In this document: one piece after another, positions 1 to 10,181 of the stretch
How positions within the stretch are numbered: position 1 is the stretch's first letter
Layout: each line of letters opens with the position of its first letter
Source: Perilla frutescens
Taxonomy: Eukaryota; Streptophyta; Magnoliopsida; Lamiales; Lamiaceae
Length of the DNA: 64,000 nucleotides
Assembly (NCBI GenBank): GCA_026008535.1
Contig: BRKX01000009.1
Span: 65,321,720 to 65,385,719 of the forward strand
Reading direction: 5' to 3'
Translations under genes and position numbers: made by a program
The notes under the pieces: generated by a model
The model's database searches: none
Told to the model about the DNA's origin: nothing
Seen by the model: the letters and a program-made list of their open reading frames with translations, nothing else

Positions 1-103
1 ATCATGAATTACCAAAATTTGAAAAAAAATTATAATGAATCATTATTACATTTTTAAAATAAGGATTAATAGATGTTTTTTTTTTTTTCACCATGCATGG
101 AAA

Positions 104-113
104 CTATATAAAC
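104..113 (+). promoter_or_regulatory. TATA box of X8 gene 1, with an RY motif just upstream
   Basis: CTATATAAAC lies 57 bp before the ATG at 170. Immediately upstream (91-100) is CCATGCATGG, which contains the palindromic RY-type core CATGCATG. The same layout occurs in X8 gene 2 (5331-5357). In the right-flank paralogues the TATA box is kept but the RY core is gone. The RY motif is known from seed promoters bound by B3 factors; its use here is inference. Confidence 0.6.
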
Positions 114-169
114 TGAAAGAACCTACAAGTATTATCAATTAAAACCATATATCATACTGCTAGCTAGTC

Positions 170-1966
170 ATGACGAATAATAATATAAACATTTTTCTTT
201 TCTTTGTTTTGGTTGGAATTAACTTATGTTGTTGCAATGGGCGTCCTGCTTTTCATGACAACGCCGTGAGTCTTCTTTAAATTATTTTTATATATTCAAT
301 AGCTATTATATTATATAAACTAAGGTTATATAACTGCTAAAAAGATGACCATCCTTTCACAAAGTTTTAAATTGGGCACAATTTTTAAACAAACGCAAAC
401 AAGACACCAATTTATAATTTGGACTGTATTCAACATTTCCCAAAATGTTTTAGTGATGCGTATCTGAAATTCAAGCGCATCGTGCGTAACCATCAATTTC
501 TAAAAACAAGCCAAGCAACACAATACAAAGAAGAAGAATTGTCGATTCAAGACCTAAAAAATGAGTAATCTATCAATTCAAGACCTGAAAGATGAAAACT
601 CTCAATTCAGGACCCGAAAGATGAAAATTCTCAATCTAGGCCCTCAAAAATCACAAATTTTGATTCTCTTTTATTTTTTAATTAATTTTATATTTATTTT
701 CAATGAAAATTCCTTCATTAATTATCTATTAAATCTAATAAAGGAATTGTTAAAATTAATTTAAAAATAAATGGAAATGAAAATTCGTGATTTTTGAGGT
801 CCTGGATTGAGAATTTTCATCTTTCGGGTCCTGGATTGAGAGTTTTCATCTTTCAGGTCCTAAATCAATAGATTATTCATATTTCAGGTCCTGAATTAAT
901 AATTCTGCTAAAAAATTATTGTCTGAATTACCGATGTTTAAAAGTTAGGTCGAATTTGTAATTTTTATTTTTGAGAAGATGATTATTTTTTTAACTAGCA
1001 ATTAAAATGAATGTAATTAAATGTGTGTTTGGTAGTTTAAAGGAAGTTGGTGTGTAGCCAACACTGGTGCCGATCCGGCTAAGCTGCAACAATTCTTAGA
1101 CTTTGGGTGCAGTAAGTTTGATTGCAGTCCAATACAGCCAGGTGGTTTGTGTTACGAACCCAATGGGATATTGGGTCATTCCTCTTGGATTCTAGATAAA
1201 TTTTATCGAGAGGGTGCATTTTGCGAAGAAGGTCTTGGCTTTATTACTCGAACTGATCCATGTAAGTTTATTTTCCATATTTTATTTGTTACGTCGTTTT
1301 ATTTCACACGTACATAAGATTTCATGTTGCACTATCGATGTGCTGTAATTTTTAAACTTAATTATGAGTTTTTTTATGATTCAGTTTGATTTTACAATTG
1401 TTTATCACCGTTCACCCCACCCAATTCAGTTTGATTTTAATTTTATTTTCATCAACTGATGTGGTACAAGTACTTTCCACGTCATTAAGAAATTCGGGTC
1501 AAATAATACACGTCAACTGAAAGCCCGAAAATTAATTCCATACTAGATTTGTTGTATATTCAAAAGATTAGGTATTAAATTGTTTATGTAAAGAGGTCAT
1601 GACATTTTTGTCAATTTCTTGAAAGGTCAAACTAAAATTTGATAATACCCCGTTATTTTTTGGTGTTTAATTTTTTTAGTTTTCAATTAATAAATCATCA
1701 TTATGGTTGGTTATTTCAAAATTAAATTTTATATTCTTTTTAATTCTTTTTTATTTTTGTTATTAAATGTTGACTATGATTATTTATATTATAATTAATT
1801 TTTAATTTATAATAAATATCACTAAAATTATAAATTTGATAGTGAAACACGAGGGAGTGCAACCATGAAATATGTACCCCATGCACTTATTTATTTGAGG
1901 TGTATTGATGTCAATTTCATTCTTTATTTATTTCATGCAGCATACGAGCGTTGTGGGTATCCATGA
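170..1966 (+). CDS. X8-domain (CBM43) small secreted protein, copy 1
   Basis: Three exons: 170-265, 1036-1261, 1941-1966, with GT-AG introns, giving 115 aa. Residues 1-24 form a hydrophobic signal peptide (FLFFVLVGINLCCC). Residues 37-115 are one X8 domain starting WCVANTGADP and ending TDPSYERCGYP. The six conserved cysteines are 38, 57, 62, 71, 95 and 112, the family's three-disulfide pattern. X8/CBM43 domains bind beta-1,3-glucan (callose) in the wall, as in Ole e 10 and PDCB proteins. This is the short form: no glycosidase domain and no C-terminal hydrophobic GPI signal, so it is probably freely apoplastic. Intron 1 is enlarged by a foldback element (535-906) and intron 2 holds an AT-rich palindromic element. 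It pairs with copy 3 (FDCSPIQPGG, NGILGHSS). Expression and exact ligand are not shown by the sequence. Confidence 0.85.
535..906. mobile_element. Foldback element with direct repeats inside its arms (copy A)
   Basis: The two arms are inverted copies of each other. Each arm is itself built of three or four roughly 30-bp units of the type CAATTCAGGACCYGAAAGAT. The arms flank an AT-rich centre. A second copy is at 27466-27815. It lies in intron 1 of X8 gene 1 and is absent from intron 1 of the paralogues, so it inserted after duplication. I could not define a target-site duplication or assign a superfamily. Confidence 0.7.
1318..1888. repeat. AT-rich palindromic element in X8 intron 2 (gene 1)
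   Basis: The ends are inverted: TTTCATGTTGCACTATC at the left, and GTGCAACCATGAAAT at the right. The interior is very AT-rich with its own inverted segments. Equivalent sequence fills intron 2 of all four X8 genes (about 6678-7255, 57070-57655, 61285-61858), so it was present before the genes duplicated. Related palindromes occur elsewhere, for example 31720-32100, 32168-32533 and 48365-48752. Confidence 0.55.
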
Positions 1967-2235
1967 TCCAAGAGTGCAGCTCCAAGGAAATTGAAGAGTT
2001 ACAAGTAATAAGAAAAGAAATAATGAAAAGAAAGCCTTGTTTGCTACATGAGTAATAATATATATATTTTTTATAATAAGTGTAATGTTAGATCATCATA
2101 TCTATTTTATTATTTTTTATCCTTCTTGTCGAAATGATAAGGAACGATTCGAATGCATAGAACATGAACAAAACAGATCATTGTGATGTGGTGTGGAATC
2201 CGCTTCTTTAAAAATGATTGTGGCTAGATTGAGAT

Positions 2236-2538
2236 TTGAAGCCTAAGGCAGATCATTTCCAAAATTCACACCACACTTCAATTGTGGCATGCACACTCAC
2301 GACAATCAAGAACTTGATCAATTGGCTCATATGTTATAAAGAAGTAGAAAGTGAGTATTTTCTAAAAAATTTATCAATAAACCATTTATGGAACACGACC
2401 AAATCCTGTGAGACTTACAAACAGCTATTGGACTTCATGAACGCTCAGGACGGAACGTGTGTTGGCTACGCTTTGATAGAAGATGAATTATATCGTAGTC
2501 TAAAAAAATATGTCAAATTGAATTGTATTTTATCATAA
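2236..2538 (+). other. Conserved block downstream of X8 gene 1, open for 100 codons, function unknown
   Basis: The reading frame is open from an ATG and encodes a polar protein with SCETYKQLLDF and DGTCVGYALIEDELY segments that I do not recognise. Paralogous DNA follows X8 gene 3 (56369-56640, minus strand, open but diverged) and X8 gene 2 (7620-7830, frame disrupted by small indels). Differences between copies 1 and 3 are largely amino-acid changing and copy 2 is broken, so selection on the frame is doubtful. It may be a decayed gene fragment or 3' transcribed non-coding sequence carried along with the duplications. Confidence 0.35.
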
Positions 2539-3056
2539 TATATTTCTCGCTTAATATATATATATAGACACACACACACACACACATATATCTTTAAATA
2601 ATCAATAAAATTAGAATTATCGAAATCAACATCGGTTGGGCAAGTCTAATAAACTCCATGTTTTTTTTTTTACTCTTTTTTACCCACACAGCCGGCTTGT
2701 GGTATTGAGGTAATTCGAATTCGTAATCTTTAGTCTCCCAACAATTTCACTCCACATTTTTTTAAACTCCACGTTTGTTTTTCTTAAAATAGTAATAATA
2801 TACTCATCAGTTAATTAAGATTGTAATAATAATATAATAATATATTACATTACTATTTATTTATTCTAATAGATTAATTATAATTGTGACACTAAATATA
2901 CTAGATTATTACATCATTGCCCTCAAATATTGTTATACTTTATTTTGAATTATAATAAAAGTTACCCCATTAAATATTGTTATACTTTATTTTGAATTAT
3001 AATAATAGAAAATATGTATTTTCTTATAAATAATATCTAAATATGTAACTTGAATT

Positions 3057-3542
3057 TCAACATTTTTCAGCAATTGGATAAGAGGCTTCCATGGCAATGC
3101 CACAGATACCTTCTGCAGCTCCAATATCCCTCTGCATCCTAATGTATCCCTTCTCTCCCCAGCTCGTTCCCCACGAATTCTTCACGAGCCAATACTTGGT
3201 TCCATCACTAGCTGTGCCATAGCCAACTGCAGTCACACCATGGTCTAACTCGGTTCCACACTGTCCGGTGAATACTCCACTCGAGTAGAGCTGGAAATCA
3301 GAACCACTTGCATCAATGGCTACTGATACTGGTTGGCTCGCCACAGCTTTGAGGCTTCCATGGCAATGCCACAGATACCTTCTGCAGCTCCAATATCCCT
3401 CTGCATTCTAATGTATCCGATTTCTCCCCAACTCGTTCCCCACAAATTCTTAACGAGCCAATACTTGGTTCCATCACTAGCCGTGCCATAGCCAACTGCA
3501 GTGACACCATGGTCTAGCTCGGTTCCACACTGTCCGGTGAAT
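3057..3542 (-). pseudogene. Two fused C-terminal remnants of SAG39-type cysteine proteases
   Basis: The minus strand holds two protease tails head to tail. The segment 3352-3542 covers TGQCGTELDHGVTAVGYG to GIAMEAS; its asparagine motif reads NLWG instead of NSWG. It joins directly, at a GAGGCTTC overlap, to a second tail at 3057-3352 running from KAVASQPVSVAID to the stop after YPIAEKC. No propeptide, signal peptide or catalytic cysteine remains, so neither part can be a working enzyme. The IAEKC ending matches the right-flank proteases (49.4 and 54.1 kb), not the left-flank gene that ends in PTA. The position next to X8 gene 1 mirrors the protease at 54.1 kb beside X8 gene 3. Confidence 0.9.
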
Positions 3543-5330
3543 TACTTTGGACATGACCATTTCATTTTTTGATTTCTTCATCAGCTATATTTTATTTTTT
3601 CTATATTATTGTTAAATTTTGGATTCATAATTTTTTAACAAAAAATATGGAAAAGTTTTAAATTTGAAATTTTGTGGATTTTCATTATTTTATTTTTTTA
3701 CGGATTGTTATTAGTTTTGGATTGATGATTTTCAACATGAAAAATGAAAAATGAAATATAAAATAATCGAAAAAAGAGTTATTTTTAATTTGTCAATGAG
3801 ATTCCAAAAAAATTTCATCATTCGAGCAACCATTCTTACAATTGATGGTAGAGGAATAGCGATCTCAAGACAATGAGCGATTCAGTTGTAGAATCAACAA
3901 TAATATTTTTATATTAACCTAAAATTACGAAATAATCATCTTGATTTTATTATTCTGGTACTTATATAATTTATTTTGATTTATATTTAAATAACACTTT
4001 GTCTTCGAATTACTTTGACAAAAGAAATATGTATAATATAATTATATTTGCAGAATTATAAACCATATTGTTCATATCTTAAAAATATAAAAATTATTGG
4101 AATACGAAATTGATGATAAATATTTTAGGTATTTTGTTTCCTACTTGTTTAATTTGAATTAAATACTAAAATGAGAATTGTCACAATTTTCTTGTTATAT
4201 ATGTTTCAAACACAGGAAAAAGAATTTATTATTATTCATTTTAATATCAGAATCATATTCCCATAAATCATATACTCTCAAACTAATTTTACTTTCTTGC
4301 CAACCAAACATGTTCTAAAGACAATCATGAAAATAAACTATCATATGTCCAAATTTGGTAACTATGTCTACATTGTAATTGTATTCTTTTATACATGGTT
4401 TATGATTTTGTTAATAGAACCTAACATAATATTTTAAACTAGAATTTTCCCTGATATGTAGTTAAAATAGTAGAAAATAATATAAATTATTGTATACATG
4501 TTTGTGAGATATATGTTGAAAAATATTAAATATAAAACTTAATGTGTACGTACATTTTATTTGTTCTTTCTAATGTTAATTATTAAAAATAATAAAGTAT
4601 AGTGATAAATTCATTTTTTTTTATTTAAGACTAATTTATTCATGATGTAAAATGTACGCCCATTTCATATATTGCTTCATTTTATTTCTTCTAAATTATT
4701 ATGATAAAAATGTATCGATTATTATAAATACCATTATACTATGTACTCAATTTGAAAAATGTTCCATATATTCTAAACAATATGAACTTTTTTATATGCT
4801 TATAATTTAAATTAAATTGATATCAATAAATATATTAATATTTAGAGATATCAATGTTTTGTTGGTTGTCATTATATGCATGCTTGTGATACAAATGTTG
4901 AATTTTTTTAAAGAAATAACTTAATTCATACGTATAGTTTATGTGTTCTCTCCAATGTTAATTATTGAAAATAATAAAGTTTAAAGTGATAAATTCATTT
5001 TTTTTAAGGCTCATTTATTCACACTAGGAAAATCATATATATTAGACTTTACTTAAAATTGTTGGTGATATTTTTTTTTTTTTGAGGTAGTAAAAGTGTT
5101 GATGAGATTTGAAATTGAAACCTATATGACAAAATAAGCATTATAATTGAGTAATAAAAATAAATTATATATAATCCCAAAATCTTAATGTAATGTTGTT
5201 ATGCCATATAATTTATGGTAGATAAGATATCGTGCACATACTAAATATCATGAATTACCAAAATTTGAAAAGAAATCCTAATGAATCATTATTACATTTT
5301 TAAAATAAGTATTAGATGTTGTTTTTTTTT
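3543..5330. other. Intergenic AT-rich DNA, inverted paralogue of right flank
   Basis: No gene seen. From about 4490 to 5330 the sequence is the reverse complement, diverged, of 58500-59160 and 62700-63870. Landmarks include the TGTACGTACATTTTAT segment near 4545, seen inverted near 63811. The segment upstream of X8 gene 2 is therefore part of the duplicated unit, not unique DNA. Positions 3543-4490 hold nothing I recognise. Confidence 0.6.
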
Positions 5331-5347
5331 TCCACCATGCATGGAAA

Positions 5348-5357
5348 CTATATAAAC
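5348..5357 (+). promoter_or_regulatory. TATA box of X8 gene 2
   Basis: CTATATAAAC, 65 bp before the ATG at 5422, preceded by the CATGCATG palindrome within CCATGCATGG. Same architecture as X8 gene 1. Confidence 0.6.
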
Positions 5358-5421
5358 TGAAAGAACCTACAAGAATTATCAATTAAAACCAGATCATACG
5401 TACTATATATACTAGCTAGTC

Positions 5422-7347
5422 ATGATGAATAGTAATATAAACATTTTTCTTGTTTTTGTTTTGGTTGGAATTAACTTATGTTGCTGCAATGGGCGTCCAG
5501 TTTTTCATGACAAGCTCGTGAGTCTTCTTTAAATTATTTTTATATATTCAATAGCTATTATATCATATAAATTAAGGTTATATAACTGCTAAAAGATGAC
5601 CATCCTTTCACAAAGTTATAAATTGGGCACAATTTTTAAACATACGCAATCAAGACACCAATTTATAATTTGGATAGTATTCAACATACATTTCTCAATA
5701 TTTTTCAGTAACGCGTATCTGAAATCCAAGCGCATCGTGCGCAACCATCAATTTCTGAAAAAAAGGAATGCAATAAAAAAAAAGAGTTGGACTTCCGTGC
5801 AACAGGCCTCACGTGCGCCTATTTGCAGCAAGCGCGTTTTTTCTTTGTTCCTTTTGTTTTGTTCCCCAAAAATATATATCCTAAAATAAAATTAGTGAAT
5901 CCTAAAATTAAAATAAATTAATTTAATTTGTTTGAAATGAGTATGAAATAGAATTAATAAATCCTAAAAACACAAAATAAAAAAAACCCTAAAAAACACA
6001 AAATAAACCTTTAAAACTAAAATAAAAAAACCCTAAAAAACACAAAATAAACCCCTAAAAACACCCACCAAAAAACCCAAAAAAAACACAAAATAAACCC
6101 TTAAACCCCTCCCCCCCCCAAAAAAAAAACTCTAAAAACACCAAATATACCCTATAAAAATTTGGTCAAAGGGCGGGTTTGACCATGTAGACCGGATCAA
6201 AGCGCGAGTTGACCCAACCTGTCTTAAATAGTCTCATGTAAGGCCTTATGCATGGAAGTTTTTGCCTAAAAAAATGTTGTCTGAATTACCCATGTATAAA
6301 AGTTAGGCCGAATTTGTAATTTTTTTTTTCAGAAGATGGTTTTTTTTTTTTAATTAGCAATTAAAATGAATGTAATTAAATGTGTGTTTGGTAGCATGAA
6401 GGAAGTTGGTGTGTAGCCAACACCGGTGCCGATCCGGTTGAGCTACAAAAATTCTTAGACTATGGGTGCAGTGAGTTTGATTGCAGTCCGATACAGCCCG
6501 GTGGTTTGTGTTACGAACCTAATGTGATATTGGGCCATTCCTCTTGGATTCTAGATAAATTTTATCGAGAGGGTGGATTTTGCAAAAAAGATCTTGGCTT
6601 TATTACTCAAACTGATCCATGTAAGTTTATTTTCCATATTTTATTTGTTACGTCGTTTTATTTCACACGTACATAATATTTCATGTTATACTATCGACCT
6701 GTGTTGCAGTTTTAAAAATTATGAGTTTTTTATGATTCGGTTTGATTTTACAATTGTTTATCACTATTCACCCCACCCAATTCAAACAAGGGATGGCGTG
6801 GAGTGAAATTTTGTTTTAATTTTATTTTCATCAATTGATATGGCACAAGTATTTTTCACGAAATTTAAGAAATTCGGGCCAAATAATAAACGTCAGCAAC
6901 TAAAAGTTCGAAAATTAATTTTAGACTAAATTAATTTATTGTATATTCAAAAGGTCGAGTATTAAATTGCTATTTATAAATTAAAAGGTCAGAATACTTT
7001 TGTGAATTTCTTGAAAGTTCAGAATAAAATTTGATAATACCCCATTATTTTTTAGTGTTTAATTTTTAGTTTTCAATTGATAAATCATTATGGTTGGTTA
7101 TTTTAAAATTAAATTTTATATTCTTTTTAATTCTTTTTTGTTAATAAATGTTGACTGTGATTATTTATGTTATAATTTATTTTTATTTTATAATAAATGT
7201 CATTAAAATTATAAATTTGACAGTGAAACACGAGGGATTGCAACCATGAAATTTGAATCCCATGCACTAATTTATTTGATGTGTATTGATGTCAATTTCA
7301 TTCTGTATTTATTTGATACAGCATACGAGCGTTGTGGGTATCCATGA
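5422..7347 (+). CDS. X8-domain (CBM43) small secreted protein, copy 2
   Basis: Three exons: 5422-5517, 6395-6620, 7322-7347; 115 aa. Exon lengths (96, 226, 26 nt) and intron phases equal those of copy 1. The start is MMNSNINIFLVFVLVG; either of two adjacent ATGs could serve. The signal peptide covers about residues 1-24 and the X8 domain residues 37-115 with all six cysteines. It carries the lineage-2 residues DYGCSEF, NVILGHSS and GGFC shared with copy 4, against DFGCSKF, NGILGHSS and GAFC in copies 1 and 3. Likely an apoplastic beta-glucan-binding protein without enzymatic domain or GPI signal. Intron 1 contains a roughly 500-bp inserted repeat (5783-6280) and intron 2 the shared AT-rich palindrome. 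Confidence 0.84.
5783..6280. repeat. Inserted repeat in intron 1 of X8 gene 2, related to 39.7-40.6 kb
   Basis: Compared with X8 gene 3, the intron is interrupted between GCAATAAAAA and AATGTTGTCTGAATTACC by about 500 bp. This contains GTGCAACAGGCCTCACGTGCG, a TGAATCCTAAAATTAAA block, a long run of AAACCCTAAAAA-type sequence, and GACCGGATCAAAGCGCGAGT near the right end. The same blocks in the same order occur at 39700-40560. No target duplication could be set. Confidence 0.55.
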
Positions 7348-8655
7348 TCTATGAGTGCAGCTCCAAGGAAATTGAAGAGTTACATGTAATAAGAAAAGAA
7401 AGTCATGTTTGCTACAATAATAATTTTTTTTTATAATAAGTGACTAATTAATATCAGATCAACAAATTGTGCATTTTGTTTCCTTTTATTATTTTTTATC
7501 CTTGTTGTTGAAAAGATAAGGAACGATTTGAATATATAGAACGTGAACAAAGCATATCGTTGCGATGTGGTGTGGAATCCGCTTCTTTAAAAATGATTGT
7601 GGTTACATCGAGGTGTTAAGCCTAACGCAGATCAATTCCAAAATTCACACCACACTTGAATTGTGGCATGCACACTCACGACAATCGAGAACTCGATCAA
7701 TTGCTCATATATTATAGAGGAGTAGAAATGGAGTATTTTCTAAATTTCTCATCAACAAACCATTTCTCGAACACGACCAAGTCCCGTGACACTTACAAAC
7801 GGCTATCAAATTATTGTGTCGCACTATCAAATTTAATATTTTAAAAATATTTATTAAAAAAAATAAAATTTATTATAGTATAACGTATCATAATTAACAT
7901 TTATTTCTAAAAATTAAAATTTTAAAAAAATTATATACCCTAATTTTGGAATAAAACAAAATTTATTATGAAAATATAAATATAAATCTTAATTGTGTGG
8001 AATAAACCTTAAATAATAATTATAAAATTAAAACTAAACCAAAACAAATTTAAATTGAAGAAAAAAATAGAAGAAAATCTAATGAAAATTAAAATGGAAC
8101 ACCTATTGGGATCGATAAAGTGAGATAGAGTGTTTCATTTGTATCAACAATTGCGGTTGATTTTAATTGTTGACTCTTAGCTCGTTGATTATTGTGATCA
8201 TAACATTTTTACCTTTTATTTATTTTAATTAGATACATTGGATCGAATTTTTACCAAGATGATTTATATTGTTTTTGACTTATTTAATTATGGGTGTTCA
8301 ATATTTGTCATATATATTTGGTCAGTGTACATTATTGTATTTTTTTGTTAAAGGTATTGATTAATTATTAATTCATAATTTTAATTTGTGATGAAATGTA
8401 ATTAAATTACTTAGTAAATATCATGTCTACAAAATACAAAATGGATATAAGAATTATAATTTCAGCAAGGAGATCTTGTTACATATTTGTCATTAATAAC
8501 AAAAAATAAACTAAAATTATTATAGGGTTGAACAAACAAAACCAAAGTACCGAGAGGTATTATACGTTTGAACATCTTCATTACAAAAATTTAATTTATA
8601 GTTTTTCCACTGAAATCAAGAAAAAATGAAACAAAACTTTAATATAAATGTAATA
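7348..8655. other. Downstream of X8 gene 2: decayed conserved block and AT-rich palindromic repeat
   Basis: Positions 7620-7830 are a diverged, frame-disrupted copy of the conserved block seen at 2236-2538. Positions about 7816-8140 resemble the AT-rich palindromic family: a left end near ATTGTGTCGCACTATC, an interior with AAACCTTAAATAATAAT, and a right end near AGATAGAGTGTTTCATTTG. No gene is supported. Confidence 0.45.
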
Positions 8656-8903
8656 ATCCCTCTGTTTCTATATAAATGTCATTTTGAATGAATACACAAA
8701 TTAATAAGCTAATTAAATTGTCTAATATACCATTGTGTGAATATATTAAATGAGTTAAATATAGAGGTTTGAATGTATTAAATGAGGGTAAATATGTGAA
8801 AAATATGAAATTTTTTTGTCTCGAATTTGTAGAATAACATTTTTTTTAAAAAAAAAATTAAAATTGTAGAATGATACTTATTCAGAAACGGAAGAAACAG
8901 TAC
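8655..8903. mobile_element. Stowaway-like MITE
   Basis: The left end TAATCCCTCTGTTTCT and the right end AGAAACGGAAGAAACAGTA are imperfect inverted repeats of the CTCCCTCCGTTTC type seen in Stowaway (Tc1/mariner) MITEs, with a TA at each outer edge. The interior is AT-rich and non-coding. Confidence 0.55.
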
Positions 8904-9002
8904 ATTAAACTTCTTCAATATTCGGTTTAGCATTTGAAAAATCTACTACATGATAATTAATTATATTTCTTTCCTCCATCACAAAAAAAGTCATGAGAAT
9001 TA

Positions 9003-10144
9003 TCAAATGAGAGCTGCATACAGAAGCTGGTTCCATGAATCCGGCAATCCAGGTATGCACCAGTGGCTGCAATCCATGCCGTGGCCACGGTTGTATTTCG
9101 TCGGGTGGCCGTCTTTCCGGAGCTCCGACAAGGCCGTGATATCCAGTAGGTAAATCGGTTTCTTCAATGTACTCAACACCTCGTTCACAATTTTATCTCC
9201 GGCCGATTTCTTCGTCGAATTCGTCGGCCCTCTATCGGGCTCTTTCTCCACAGCACATGTAGGGCTACATATTTAGTTCGCCATGGTTAATTATAGAGTT
9301 AATTGCTTTAAAATAGACAAACTTTGGGGTGTTTTTAAGAAACGTAGTTTTAATAACACGAACTTAGCACTTATTTAGTTTACTCATGACTTTCAAATTC
9401 TGGCACTCTAATCTGACTAAAATTGATTAAAAGTTCGTGTATTTTAAGACAATTCAATGTTCACGTAGATGTATATGTGGAAGCCTATGACAACTACGTC
9501 AGCTTTAATTGACCGGAACTTGAAAATATGTGAAAATTAAAATCAAATACGTGTTAAGTTCATGTTATTGTTTTAAAACTGCATTTTTTAAAACATGTGA
9601 AATACCAAAAATATCCTTAAAGTTTATGTATTTTAAAGCACTTAACCCTTAATTATATTACAACAATATTTGAAATAGAGGAATCTGACCGTCAAGTCAA
9701 ATTTTAATTAATATTATTGCATAAAATAGAGGATCTTGCGTGCTTACCGATAGTGAGTGGGCGAAATGCCCTGGTAGAAGACCTTGGTCTTGGAAGGGTC
9801 GACGTTCTGGTCAACCCAACGGGCCCACGTGGTCAGGGCCTTGGTAAACGCGTCGAGACGATTCATGTCCTTGGCTATGGTGGAACCATACTGAATGAAA
9901 TCCCAGCCTTGGTTAGTTGCAGTGTGGAACCACCAATGCCATGTGTTGAATATAAGCATGTCCATTCCTCTCCATGCTTTTCCATTTTCAATGGAGTCCA
10001 ATTTCAGAATATTCCCTTTTGATTCATGAACTATATCTACTAAATAGTGGCTCGTATAGAGATATATCGTCACCCCATAATCCTGCATTTGGCATATATA
10101 TAATTCTTGAAATTAAAATTATGAATTTTTATGAAATTAATTGG

Positions 10145-10181
<37 letters not shown>

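Noticed and set aside
5990..6130. CCCTAAA-like runs (also 40350-40460) as interstitial telomere repeats
   Set aside because: The units are irregular (CCCTAAAAAACACAAAATAAA) and lack a 7-bp period; they look like low-complexity sequence inside a repeat family.
9717..10022. Plus-strand open frame opposite TBL gene A exon 3
   Set aside because: Antisense shadow of a strongly supported exon with conserved motifs on the minus strand.
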